The notes under the pieces were generated by a model. That model ran no database searches. It was not told the origin of the DNA and was given only the letters and a program-made list of their open reading frames with translations. This document shows positions 50,621-63,807 of a stretch of 64,000 nt of DNA, in pieces. The stretch spans positions 9,989,001 through 10,053,000 of the forward strand of contig NC_079368.1 in NCBI RefSeq assembly GCF_021018895.1, in the 5' to 3' direction. The DNA is from Seriola aureovittata. Its lineage: Eukaryota > Chordata > Actinopteri > Carangiformes > Carangidae. How positions within the stretch are numbered: position 1 is the stretch's first letter; every line of letters begins with the position of its first letter. The position numbers and the translations under genes were made by a program.

Positions 50621-51620
50621 TCAGTGAATCGCTCAGACCACAGCAGACAAGACTCGGTAACAAAAAAAAACGGAGGGACGCACATTAGGAACGAGACGCG
50701 CTGGAAAGGACTTAACGGCACGGCGCTTCGCTGCAAGGCGCATGACCGGCAGCGGGTGAAGGATGCTGTCAAGCCGCTCCGTCGTGGTGGAGTGCGGGTA
50801 GTGCACGCCGCGCTGCTCCGGGTCCAGGTCGCGTAAACGGACGCTCCGGTTCTCCGGCGCCTGGGTTGGAGAACCGTGTTTGTGGACTTTTCCGTCACAC
50901 TGGACTTCTAGCCTCACGCCTGCTCAGCAATTGCCGAGATTTTTGAGGGAGATCGGTGGGCAGTATATTTATTTAAAGAAAGATTTTTCCCCTCATAGCC
51001 ACAGAGGTAGTTTGAACTACACGGCTCCAGTTGGACTTTTCCCCGTGTTTCCAGTATGGGACCTTCTACAAAAAGTCGCTCTGGGACATTTGACATTGGA
51101 CTGGAATAATGAATTAGCTGACAGAAATTGTCATATTCCCTGTTCGATCGCTCCAGTTCTTCATCGCTCTCCTTTTTATTTTGTTAGCGAGATGTTTCGT
51201 GTCATGTTCGCCCTGAAGAAATGCGCACAGAAAAACTTTGGAATATGATAAATCGCTCCTGCAGCAAGTTAAATAGCACTGTTTTGTATTTGTCTGCTTA
51301 ATCAAAGACAAAAAGAAGAGCAGTCAAGTGCACGCGCAAAATCCAGGACAGGGACACAGTTTACGTGCGTATTTGGACACAGTCTGTCCCCTCTCTCCTC
51401 CGCGTCCTTGGAGAAGTTGAAAAACAAAAACAATTGATCCACAACAATGAGAACTTATCCGGTGAGTTTCAGCATTTAAAGTAGATAGAGTAGTTTGTTC
51501 AGCAGTGTTATACAAACATTTGAATCGTTTCTTCTATATCCTTTTTTTTTCTTTTTGCTTTTGGGGACAGACGGAAAAACTGGCAAACTGGCCGTCATGT
51601 GGGATTGATTGCAAGGGAGT
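50560..51620 (+). other. mn1: MN1 5' UTR with probable 108-bp intron (51463-51570)
   Basis: About 1 kb of leader before the MN1 ATG. Donor CCG|GTGAGT at 51463 and a strongly pyrimidine-rich acceptor ending GGGGACAG at 51570 suggest a short intron. Several upstream ATGs are present; the last (51448) gives a short ORF unspliced but a 44-codon ORF overlapping the MN1 start if spliced. Left boundary is a guess. Confidence 0.5.
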
Positions 51621-54600
51621 ATGTTTGGGCTGGAGCAGTTTGGTTCTCAGATTAATAGCAGAAACCCTGGCCAGTCAGAGAGAAACATAAACCAACCTAG
51701 ATTGAACATGGGCTCCCATTATAAAAGCCCAGGTTTTCATGCTGGAGGCCCGCCGGGAGCCGTGGAACCCGCCATGGGCCCTCTGAGCGAGCCGCAAATG
51801 CTCGGGCTCAATATGAACATGAACGGAGAGCAGTACGGGGGCTTTCACCCGCGGGGCCACTCGGACATGCATGCGGGCGGCGGACTTCAGCAGCAGCAGC
51901 AGCAAGGACCCATGCATGGATTTTTTAACAACCAGCAACCTCATCAAGGACACCCCCACGGCCATCAACCTCACCCCCACCAACATCACCCTCATTTCAG
52001 TGGGAATTTTGGCGGCCCGGAGCCAGGGTCATCATGCCTGCATGGTGGCAGGCTAATGGGCTACAACAACAATGGCATGGGACCACAGCAGGGCTTTGGA
52101 GAAGGATTTGATCCTCTCGCTGAGGGACAGGCAGGGGATGGCTTTCCCCAGCAGCAGCAGCAGCAGCAACAGCGGCCTGGTAACATGCCTGACTTTCAAC
52201 ATCACGGGCCTCCCAGTGGCAGCCACGCTGTCCCTGCCCCCTGTCTACCCCTTGACCAGTCGCCTAACAGAGCAGCATCCTTCCATGGCCTCCCGTCCTC
52301 TTCATCCTCCTCCTCTGAGTCTCATGGGCTGGAGCCTCGGCGGATGCCAAACCAGGGAGCTGTAGAGGGATTAGAGTATAACTTCCCCAGTGAGCCACCA
52401 TCTGGACATTTTGATGTACCTGTTTTTTCCCCATCAGAATCAGAATCTCAGTTACCACATTTTGGGCCAGGAAGGCCAGTTCCCAGCGGAAATTTCCCAG
52501 GGAACCCTGGCATGCCACGGACACCAGGTATGCAGGGCATCTCTAAGGGACACCAGCCACCACCACAGCCCCAGCAGCCTCAGCATGGAGTGTTTTTTGA
52601 GCGGTTTGGAAATGGCCGGAAGGTGCCCGTGGGAATGGAGCCGGGGGTCAGTGCGAGGCATCCTCTCATGCAGCAGCAACAACAGGCTAGCTTGATAGCC
52701 AGACAGAACTCATGCCCCCCTGGCCTCCCCCGACCCCCTCAGGCTGAGCCCGGCTCTACTAACCCTAACATTCTGGACGGAGGGGTCATGATGCCTGGCC
52801 AACACAACCAGTTTGAATATCCCATTCACAGACTGGAAAATAGGGGTCTGCACCCCTATGGGGACCCCATGTTTAATATGCAACAGCCAGCTCCTCCTCC
52901 CTCTCAACAGCCCCCAAATCAGAGGCTGCAACACTTTGACTCTCCTTATATGAACATGGCGAAAAGGCCTAGATTTGACTTTCCTAATGCGCATGGGGGT
53001 GAAAGCTGGTGTGGTGGTATGGATAACCACCTCTCTCCCTCTGCCTACCCCGGCCTGCCTGGAGAGTTCACCCCACCTGTGAGTGAAGGTTTCCCACCAG
53101 GTCCCCTGCAGCATCCGGGGCCCGAGCAGCAGTCTCTGCAGCAGCGCCAGAACGCAGCAATGATGATAAAACAGATGGCCTCTCGCAACCAGCAGCAGAG
53201 GATGAGACAGCCCAGTCTGCAGCAGCTGGGTCACCACGGCGATGTACCTCCTGGCCCAATGGCTCACGGAGGCCCAGTCGGGAGCATGCCTCAGCCCAAC
53301 TTTGACAGGGAGAATGGTGGCAGGATGCCCAACATTGATGGACAAAATCCTCATGTCACTCAGGAGAACTCCTGGTTCCAGGGGTCCCACCCACCGGGGG
53401 AGATGATGTCACGGCGTATGGGTGGAGCGGGTAATGAATCGGGGCCCCATGACATGGGGCTACAGCAGAACGGGGCTGGGATGATGTTTAGGCCGGGCAT
53501 GGGCATGCAGGAGCCCATGAGAATACCAGGAGACGGGCATGTGCAGGCTCTCCACTCTCCGGGCATGCACTCACAGTTCAGCGGCAACATGGGCAACCTC
53601 TCACAAATGCAGTCTCCAGGAGCAGGAACAGGGCATCCGAATGCACCAGCAGAGAGGCGGCCAGCTGACTTCCCTGCACCTCCAATGGGAGCACAGCCAA
53701 CGTTTCCCTATGGAGGGGCTAACCGTCAGGGGCCAGCCCACAGCGCTCCCCAGGGGGTGAGCACCTCACCGGGGAGCTACCCTCCTCAGTCTGAGTTCCC
53801 CTCAGGCCAGCGGTCGTCTGTTAGTAAGCTTGGAGCTCTGTCCCTCGGGAACTTCAGCAAAACCAGCACTAAAGACAGTGTTTTCGGCCAGAGCTGTCTG
53901 GCGGCCCTTTCCACGGCCTGCCAGAACATGATCGCTAGCCTAGGGGCCCCCAATCTTAACGTAACATTCAACAAGAAGAACCAAAATGAGGGCAAGCGAA
54001 AACTGAGTCAGACAGAGCAGGACATTAATAGCAGCACATCTAATGGGACTGGCAGTGCTGGTCCTGAATATTTTCAGAGCAGCACTTCCCAGAACAGCCA
54101 GATGCCTGGCACCGGGAATAGCAACTCTAAGCCTGCAAGTCAAAGCCAGACGGTGCAGGGGGAAGCCAGTGCCCTCTCCCCAAATTACAACATGGACGCT
54201 ACCCCATGCAGTGAGGGGAAGGCAACAACAGGGAGTGGGAGAGGGAGAGGGAGGAGAAAAAGAGACAGTGGACATGTGAGCCCTGGAATTTTTTTTTCCT
54301 CTGACAATGGTAACCCTGTTGTAAGTCCAGGCCAGCAGACCCCCTCGGCTGGCGTTGGGGAGAGGGGTGGGGGCACGCCCCATGAGAAACACCTCCAATC
54401 ACCCTCTTGGGGAAAAGGAGGCGACCTAATGTTGGGGGACCAGGCTGACCTGATGTCTTCTTTGGACAGTGGCATTCAAAGTGTCGCCAAGTCTGACAGT
54501 AGCTCACCACGAGTGGACTTTCCAGACGATGTCAGCACCCACTATGGCAACGAGGATGAGGTGTCCTCCAGCTCAGATGCAGGAGGGGCCTCAGCCACCA

Positions 54601-55152
54601 AGCCTAACCGCAGCCCTATGATCACCGGCTCACCCAAAATGCAGAGGAGTGACCATGGGCTGATAAATGGACAGAAGCCCCTAGGCATGGGCATTAACAA
54701 TCATACTACCTCGACACCAGACAGCTACGGACTGAATGCTGGTGGGGGCACAGGGGCCAGTGGGGTGAGCCACCCGGGCACTCCTGGGGTGGAGCAGGTA
54801 CGCACCCCATCCAGCACCTCCGGCCAGGAAGAAATCCATCCTCTGGAGATTCTGCAGGCCCAGATCCAGCTACAGCGGCAACAATTCAGCATCTCTGAGG
54901 ACCAGCCCCTGGCCATGAAGAATGGCAAAAAGAATGGCGACTGTCCCTCTCAGAACGGAGACAATGAGCTGGCGAGCTGCAGCCCGGATGCTGGGAAGGG
55001 CTCAATGGGCACTATTGACCTTGACACCCTCATGGCAGAGCAGCACGCCACCTGGTACGTGCCCAGTGACAAGGCCATGATGGATGGGTCAGAGGATGAC
55101 AAGGCCATGGGACCCTGGGAAAAAAATAAGAGCCAAAACAACAGTAAAGAAG
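51621..55152 (+). CDS. mn1: MN1, transcriptional co-regulator (first coding exon, 1177 codons)
   Basis: A 3532-nt exon starting ATG with [15 protein letters not shown], the vertebrate MN1 N-terminus, and ending AAAGAAG|GTAATC one nucleotide into a codon. A frame opening 12 nt earlier uses TTG; the ATG fits the family. MN1 is a nearly wholly disordered nuclear protein that works with RAR/RXR, p300 and related complexes in skull, palate and neural development, and is fused in leukaemia and tumours. Landmarks are HGFF (about residue 100), [20 protein letters not shown] (about 205-225), [12 protein letters not shown] (about 737), [20 protein letters not shown] (about 755-775), the basic [17 protein letters not shown] (about 873-889), [20 protein letters not shown] (about 1073-1092) and [12 protein letters not shown] (near the end). 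Short Q runs occur at about 51886-51903 and 52150-52173. The short C-terminal exon is not in the window. Confidence 0.97.
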
Positions 55153-56765
55153 GTAATCAACTAGTCTTCATTCTTTTGGTTCTATTCTAACTACTTCTCC
55201 TTTTGTCTTTCTCTCACCCTCTGTGTCTAAAACTCACTCTCTCACACATGCAACTCAGGCCACACCAACTGATCAGTGTTGCTCATAAAATTAGTATATT
55301 TTCATTCTTAAAATGCTATTTACTTTATCTGAAATGCAGCGTGACACCACAGACATAATATGTGAAATGCTTTGGTAACGCTGATAATAAAGGACCTTAT
55401 GTCCACATCGTGCGGCCAGACAGCAGCCGCCTCTGTTAACTAGTCTCTAACGTCTCTTTGAATTTACAGATTTAGGATATAGGAAGATAATTAATTTAAT
55501 TCAAGGCTTTATTAAGAAAAAAAGACTGATGTGGTATTTCTTTCTTGTTAAATTGAGTCCGTACTGAGGAATGTAAAGAATGATTATCAGAGCGGTTTTA
55601 AATGCCATCTGACTGAACACAGGAAACCTTGTACCTTCTCTACAACGTATTTTTTTTATAGGTTTCTTCATTGTAGAGGCACTTCAAAAGAACAGCTCAA
55701 GAAAAGTAAACATTTCCTGTGGTTCTTTATCTCGGTTTTCAGGGTGAACAACTACATTGAGAAGATTAATAGCTTTTTGAGGATATGCGTTTGCGCAGCG
55801 GGGTTTCCCTCGCCTTGTTACGTGTTTGTTTTTGTTATTACCATGGGATAATAGTGGATTGATTTTAGATTGGCAGGGCAGGATTTCAAGGATTAAATAT
55901 CATGGTGACATTATACAGCCTTTCACTTTTCGATTTATTTTCTGTAGGAAACTGTGGATTTATAAAACTTTTAATACCATTTAGTATTTAGTTTAAAAAT
56001 GTGGTTTGTCTATTGTTAAACCATTTGTGAATATTTATTTTCACTTTGAAATGATTTATTATTTTTATTATCTAACCCAGTCAGAGTAAAATATTTTTGG
56101 AATTAAAGCGAGAGTCTCTTACAAACACAGGTTTAATAAAGGGAAATGTTAAATCTTCTGGCCTAAAGGCATAGAGGCAGATTTTCTTCTAGACGGAGAG
56201 ATATTGTTACGATCTGCAAATGTAGCTTCATACAAGCAGTTTTATCTCAATGTTTTTATGGTGGCTGTAAATCAAAATGCAGATAACTAATTTTACTGTA
56301 ACGTTGTTCAGCTGCGGATTAGTTTTTCCTTATATTACTTCTCCTTCCTTCCTCTTCTTCTTCTTCTTCTTATAATAATAATAATTACAATAATGATAAA
56401 TAATGATAATAATGTTTTATTCATTTTATTATTGCTTCATTATTATATTATTTTAATAATACTTTGTATGCAGCAATTATAATAGAAAACGAGTCGTTTG
56501 CATTATTATGCATTATAATTGCAGAATCAGTGTAGTCGTAAGCTGTGTATCAGAATATGTCAGTTTTATATTTATTTTGTCGTTTTTTCCCTCTTGTGTT
56601 TCTTGTCTTCTTTTTTCCGTTGGCTTTATTCAAATCATTTCAAACCAAACCAAGACAGAGATGTCTGACGTGGCTACATAAAAAAATTTGAAAGAGCGAC
56701 CCACTGTAAAGGTTAAGATACCAAAAGGCCTGTGGATGTATGGATGTATAATAATGTTTGTGTGT

Positions 56766-56827
56766 GTATATATATATATACATATATATATTTACATACG
56801 TATATATACATATGTATATATACATAC

Positions 56828-56869
<42 letters not shown>
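56766..56869 (+). repeat. (TA)n and TATACATA microsatellite, about 104 bp
   Basis: Alternating TATA, CATATA and CGTATA units leading into a pure TA run of about 45 bp. Self-complementary, so it can extrude as a cruciform. Tyr-Ile frames over it are artefacts. Confidence 0.92.
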
Positions 56870-56873
<4 letters not shown>

Positions 56874-57596
56874 GGAAAGCGCTCAGCGCGTTTGGAGCGC
56901 CTCTTTGTTCTGATCAGTGCGGGTGCAGAGAGGGGCGGGGGCGCGCACCGCGCCGAGTCTGGACTCCAGGCGCATTGTTTATATGAGACTGAGCACAGGG
57001 TGTCGGGTGGTAGCACTAAAAACTATGACATGAAGGAACACTGTGAATGACCAGTTCGGCTGATGCGGTAAGCTAATATCATTGGTCACTCTCATTATAA
57101 ATGAAGAGAAAAATAACAGGCAATGAAGATATTAATTTGAGGCAGAATGATCAAACTATAGCACATCCCTCCATCCAGCTATTTGATTTCTATTTGATTG
57201 CTCTCAACTGGTCCTTTCAGCTAATTTAACTGACAAAATGACAAGGTCATTGAACATTGTGGCTTTTTTTGTCCCCATGATTTCCTCCGTTGTCATTTTC
57301 AAAGGAGGTAACTGGGTTCTGTTAATTTATAAAAATAAGAATCTGAACAAAACAACAAAAAACAGAGCTGTGGGGGTTTGTTGAAAAGAAAAAACTCCCT
57401 GATGCCAGGGAGTGATGATCATTACTTTTGATAATGATTAATGAGTATTCTTTTGAGTAGGAAACCCAGCACTGATAAGCAGTCAGCCACACTCACCCTG
57501 TTGCATTCACTGTCTTCATTTCTCTGGGGCTGATAGCACATTTAACATCACAAATTCACAAAAACAGCAGAATAGTCTATTTTCTGCTCTCTTTTC

Positions 57597-57711
57597 CCCT
57601 CCTCTCCTCACTCCTTCTCTCTCCTCTCCTCTCCTCCCTCTCTTCTCCTCTCCTCTCCTCTCCTCTCCTCTCCTATCCTCTCCTCTCCTCTCCTCTCCTC
57701 TCCTCTCTCAG
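57597..57711 (+). repeat. (CTCCT)n pentanucleotide array
   Basis: About 20 units of CTCCT with a few variants (CTCCCTCTCTT, CTATCCT). The strand is pure pyrimidine over more than 100 bp, so H-DNA formation is possible. Confidence 0.92.
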
Positions 57712-60341
57712 CCCTCCCTGCATGGACAGCAGGCATGCAGCTCTGGAGCGATCGATAGCTAGTTAGCACAAATCACGGCTCCTGACAGTTTCTCATTTGA
57801 GTGCTTCAGACAGCAAAGATGAAAAAAGGGTGGAGGTGTATTTGGGAGGGGAGGGGGATTTTGAGATTGAATTTGATGCTTAGGCTACACAGAAGGGAGC
57901 AAAATAACATAATAATTTAAGATACCCTAAGTCATAGTAGTTCCATAAGAGCCAACATCCCACTGGCTTTTCACACTGCAAAAAATATCCACCTTAACCA
58001 GTTAGTCTGGTTTTCAGTCTTCAATCTTCTGCCATTGGGGAGCTCGTGTCAGTGAGACTAATTTAAAATAAACCGGGCCAATCCATTAGTTCATTAACAC
58101 TAAATGTAACTTGGTCAAGAAAATTCTTTAAAGACGATTATTTACATTAGGTTAAAGTGAGTTTATGTAATTCCAACGACAGTGGAAATAATTTTCCCTC
58201 TTATGAGTTTAAATAACATTTTAATCATCAGCACGATATGACATAACCTGTTAAGATAGTTTTTACTGTTTAACTGTTACAGAAGTCTAAAGTACAGGCT
58301 GAGAAGTGAAGTGTGTCTTCTGAGGTGGCAGATATAATATATTTTTTTTCTCCCAGGTGAAACGGTTTTCTACCCGTCAACTTCCAAAAACTGCTCTTGT
58401 CAAAGCCATTTCGTTTACATATACAGCAGATGCCTTATTTTGCTCTCTCAGGAGTGTTGTTGAATTATGCATAAATTATTTTCATTCTTACACAATAAGC
58501 ACTATATCAGGTTACTCAGTTCAATATTGATATACAGTAATTAATACATAGCTTTACACACAAATATCTTATTTTAAATAGCTAATTAAAAATGAAAATG
58601 TAATTGTAAATGCATTTACATTTAATTTATTGAGATTATAAGCAGAACTGAGTGCTTTCTCGTTTTAATTTACAGACAAATTGAATTTAGTTGTCAGGCA
58701 TTCAACTTTATGTGCGGTTATCAGATTCTGGTTAGAGTTGAAGTTTTGTCCTGAGATATTAATACATGATACGTATTTGTTTTGTTTTTTGTTTTTTTTC
58801 CTTTTTATTTATTAATTTATTTTTTAGTTTAGTCAGTGTTTCAGTCGCTCAGTGCAGCTCCACCAAAAAACACTGTGAAACTTCAGAGGGACCCCAGATC
58901 ATTTTGGTGCCAGGTGTGTTTGTATTAGCGCTGGAGAGCAGGAGAAACTACAGGAGCCACTAATCTTGCTATGATATGAGTAAGACACAGGGCAGAAATT
59001 CAACACTGTGTTTGCTGCAACCTTCCTCTGAGTGTTTGAACGTGCGGACAAATAAAAGTTAAATTGTGCCTATTTCTGGGGGAGCTGCACTCACAAAGTG
59101 CTGCTGCGTGTTCACCCAGTGCATCCCAGCTCACCCTCTCTGTGGTCCCTGTGTGCCTGTTTAAAGTGAGCCGTGCTGCACTAATGGCCCCCTTCGGACC
59201 CCATATTTGGCCTGCTCGCTCTGTGACAGCACGTAGCTTAAGTTTTTCCACTAAGGCGCAGTTATACCTGCCGCTGTAAGCTCACACCCTGCAGATCTTT
59301 GAGTGCCACACGACGTCTTCCGCTCACAAGGAGTTGAGTTGCACACGAGCAACTTCACTTGCACGGTGTCAGTTAATATTATTTCCCCTTTTTTAAAAAA
59401 AAATTATTTTACGCTCTTCCTCTTCCGTTCCCTTCTGTATATCTTAGCCAGAAGCTGACCGTTCATTTGGAAACTCATGTATAGTCTTGATAACAGGCCA
59501 CCAGCAGGCGTAGGAAGTGATTCAGTTATTTTTATTTTTACTTTTCACAGTTTTTGCCACATACACTTGAGTGACTTTCTTTCTTTATCAGCACACTTAA
59601 AACACTTCACAGTTGACCCCGAGGAACAGTTTCACTCTTCACTCTCAATAATCAGTCCTTAAACAGCTCTAATAATGATCAAATCTCTGTCGCTCTGACT
59701 TTGACAGGTTTGAAAAGAAGGAACTTGCATCTTATCACACCTACTAGAAAGCACTTAAATCCACAGAAAGAGCCGTATTGATATTCTACCATGGAGAACA
59801 ATCCTGTGAGACTACCTGGCTTTGACATTTCAGAGCGACAACAACCCCACAAATCACACCAGTAATTTCTATTTCCTTTTCCTAAAAAAAGAAGAAAGTG
59901 ACTGGCACATGCTTGAATGTGAGAAAAAAAACAAAAAAACAGCTCGAGGCCGTCTGTGTTCTTTACCTGTCATTGCAAGGTGTTTCATATTGACTTTTTC
60001 AACAACACACATCTACCAAGCCTCCCACGTACTCCTGGACTGCAGTAATGATAATCATTATGATAATCATAGCAATTAGCCTTGGTAATATTGTTTCCAA
60101 AAGTCATAATTCATCCTCACGCAACTCCTGTAAGTTGACTTGGTTATTGACAGGTTCATCGGGGCTGCAAACAACTGCTAGTTTATGTCTGTACGTGCTG
60201 ATTTCAGCAACATAAATACTTAACTGCAGTGACAAAGCAACATCTTAGAGACTCCCTATAATGGGGATGGAGAAAATAACACTATTTCTACTGTTATCAT
60301 GTTATATTTTTCTTCTTGCTGTATGTTTGGGATTGTACGCA

Positions 60342-60369
60342 TCTATGTGTGTGTGTGTGTGTGTGCGTG
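60342..60369 (+). repeat. Short (GT)n tract
   Basis: About 28 bp of GT with one C, in MN1 intron 1. Similar short GT tracts occur near 60668-60683 and 63478-63495. Confidence 0.85.
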
Positions 60370-61160
60370 TGCTGGTATGCACGTGAGTATGTGACGAAGG
60401 GCAGGTTTGTAGACACTGCAACTTGATAGTGTGGATTTGTCAGCTGTAGACATAAAGTTTGATTTATTTAGACTCGGTGTCAGGCTCTCTCGGCTTCAGC
60501 CTCCCGATCTCAGGTGTCTCGCTCGGTGGAACACGCTCGCTTAATTCTAATGTGTTGAAAATATTTAAGAGTATTTACTTGACTTGTAAATAGTGAAGGA
60601 CTGAAAAATGCCTATCACGCATTTAAAGTGACAGTGTTTGTGCGTGCATGTTTGTTTATGTGCTCGGTGTGTGTGTGTGTGTGCGCCATGTTCCTGGGTT
60701 TTTTGCAAGACATTGAGCAGTACTGACAGTCAAAGGAAGCCTATTAAAGAAGTGTGCTTGTGACTGATGAAGAGAGAAACAGATGAACAAAGGTGTCAGG
60801 CCTTTTGCTTTGCTGGATTTTCAACTCTTCAAAATAGCAACTCATCCGGTGTTTTGTTTTCCCTGGGGAAGGGTGTTAGAATAAAATAAAACTTGTCTCA
60901 GCATGTGGTAAATATTCTCTTTGGATGCAGCAGAGAATGGGAAGCTGAATTTATCCGGGAGATGCACAGACTGAGGAGTTCCAAACCTTCGATTGTGGAT
61001 GTATGATGTGACATGCCTCCAAATGTCCAGTGTTTGGTTGAGTGCCTGCGAGAGCGGTCCAAACAAGAAAAAAAAGAAAAGAAAAAAAAAGCAGTTGGAT
61101 ACAAAGCTCCTGAAAGGTGTCCTGGGTTCATATGTTACCCATGATACAAGCAATTTTAAA

Positions 61161-61162
<2 letters not shown>

Positions 61163-61221
<59 letters not shown>

Positions 61222-61244
61222 GTGTGTGTGTGTGTGTGTGTGTG
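61163..61244 (+). repeat. (GT)n microsatellite, about 82 bp
   Basis: GT array with one TT interruption near 61220. Poly Cys-Val frames over it are artefacts. Confidence 0.95.
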
Positions 61245-62105
61245 CGTGCACCCGTTTTCAGAGGTGCAGATGTTGTCACGCTGCCAGCAGCAGTTATGTT
61301 ATTTGCCATACAGGTAGTCATCAGGCGCCTTTAATTTGTATTGAGGAATTGACAAATGAGTTATGACACTGGAGCTGTTTCTCCTGGGAGACAGAAGTAC
61401 AGACTGATGGAGTGAAAGAGAAAGTAACAGAGATGGAGAGAATTTTTTTTTTATTATTTTTTATTTTTCTTGCAGAGAACATCTGTAGTTTCTCACATGA
61501 GGCGAGTGGCTGGGTAATAGCTACCATTTGCATTTATGGAAGAGAAAATAATTCAATTCAAAACATTTTCTCCATCACTTTCATGCTCCATGACTATTGT
61601 GTATTCTTGTCTGTATCTAGAAATTTCGGAAACATATTTATCCAGATATTAGATATAGATAGATATTTAACTATATCTCTTTAAAATATGTCCCTTCTTA
61701 ATAACGTAACCTGTTAACACATTTAGGCAAAAGACCCAATACACAATATCACTTTTAAGTATATTTAATTACATCAATTAAAATGATCTGTTTACACTCT
61801 TCAGTTCATAATTACACACACACACTATCATTTTTATTCGAAATAAAAGTCTCTGTCATGCAGGTGCGTCTAATCTCAAAATGTTCTCACGTGTAGTTGA
61901 CCTTTTCCAAAAAGGTGGAGACAGAAAACAAAGTGTGCAGCTCTGTGTTGAAACAAAATAGAGACAGCGAAGTAGATCAATATGTCACTGACTTGGATGA
62001 CATGCTGGACAGGTCCTGGACATGGTTGTGAGTTATGAAGGAGGCACTAAATCACTTCCCATGTTCTGATTTGTGTCTGGTTTCCTAAGCACTTCTTGTG
62101 GCCAG

Positions 62106-62270
<165 letters not shown>

Positions 62271-63667
62271 GGGTATGAGTTTGAGGCGATGGGAATGGGT
62301 GTGTTGCTGGAGAAAAGGTAACAAACGCTGGGGGCAATGCCTGCCTGGGCAAGTTTCTCTTTTTTTTTCTTCCTCTTTATATTGCAGGCCAGAGAACAGA
62401 GAGGAAATTCAAACCAAAATAACCCCTGTGCCCTTGCCTGAGAAATGTGCCCCCCGCTCTCTCCAGATATGCTCCCTGCACTGAGGGAAAGGTCACACTG
62501 CACCACTTGGGTGGAGTTGGGGAGGGGGTTGTAGAGAGCCTTACATGCCCCTCACTCACCCTGGGGCACAGGATACCTGGGCTAATACCTCTGTTAGCCC
62601 CTTTCTACTTTACATTAAGACTTTCCTGTTGAAGGATATTATCTGATTTTGATTTAATTACCTCTGATCATTTTTTGGCACCGAACTGCATGTCCCGTCA
62701 TCTCTGACACTGTGGGGAGACATCTTAGGGAGAACCTTAAGGTGTTATATTTCAGCCGGACAGAAACATTTTCCTCAGTGCCGTGTCCCTCCTGGTTAAA
62801 ATCAGACCTTTTCTCGCCCTCTTTTTTTTTTTCAAATCAGACTTTTTCTCTGTGGATTGTGACGGCTGTTTTGTGCTGACAAAGACAGAGTCCTCACACA
62901 AGCCCATAGTGGTAGTTGTTATGCTAAAGGAATCTGACCTGATGTCACACACTGTCATAGGAGCGGAGGCCTTTGGGTGTTTTTGTCAGTGAGCGGAGCA
63001 TTCTGATTGGGCTGGTTTGTGTTCAGAGAGGATGGGGTCACGCCCTCGGGAGCACGAGGTTAAAGGTGAAGTGTCGTCATGGAAGTATAGAGCTTGGGAT
63101 AGAAAGGGCAGAGGCCTGCCGCATGGGATTGTGGGGCCTGGGAAATCAATGTGACGGGGCTGAGGAACTTGCACCAGAAAGAAGCTTTGTGGATTCAGAC
63201 CTTCTCACGCGCACTTTATTCTCTGTCATTAAAGAAAAACATTTCATTCACTTCCTTTTCTGCTCCACTTATTTCACAAGTACACACAACATCTGTTTCA
63301 GCTTCTAAGGTTACTGTCATTATTTTTAGCTGTGACAAAACTAACTGTGCTGCGTCTTTTTAAGATTAATTGAGAAAAATAATTACAAGCTGTAACGCGT
63401 ATTATTAAATTACTAGACAATACAGTCTCCGAGCAGCCATTGTTTACCTCCCTGCATTGCTCCTAGTGTGTCGAGAGTGTGTGTGTGTGTGTGTGGTATG
63501 ACATGTAAACCCGTGTCAGGCCGTCAGCTCCCAGACACATTGGTGTCAACCAGACAACCAGAGCTGTGCGCTGTGCTCCCTGCCTTCATGGCATTCGAAG
63601 CTCTACTCATCTCTGTAAATCGTCTCTGGCTGTGTCTGTGAGACAGCTCCCAAACCCTGCTGCTATG

Positions 63668-63807
<140 letters not shown>

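Noticed and set aside
50419..50898. 159-codon minus-strand frame
   Set aside because: It lies on the CpG-rich MN1 promoter and leader, has Arg/Ser-rich composition typical of GC-rich shadows, and matches no family I know.
51609..51620. MN1 start at TTG four codons upstream
   Set aside because: The ATG at 51621 begins MFGLEQF, the family N-terminus; a TTG start is not expected here.
55259..55273. Possible MN1 exon 2 starting CTCAG|GCCACACC, giving G-H-T-N-stop
   Set aside because: The first residues loosely resemble the start of the conserved MN1 tail, but the frame stops after four residues and lacks the conserved C-terminal block. The true exon is expected far downstream.
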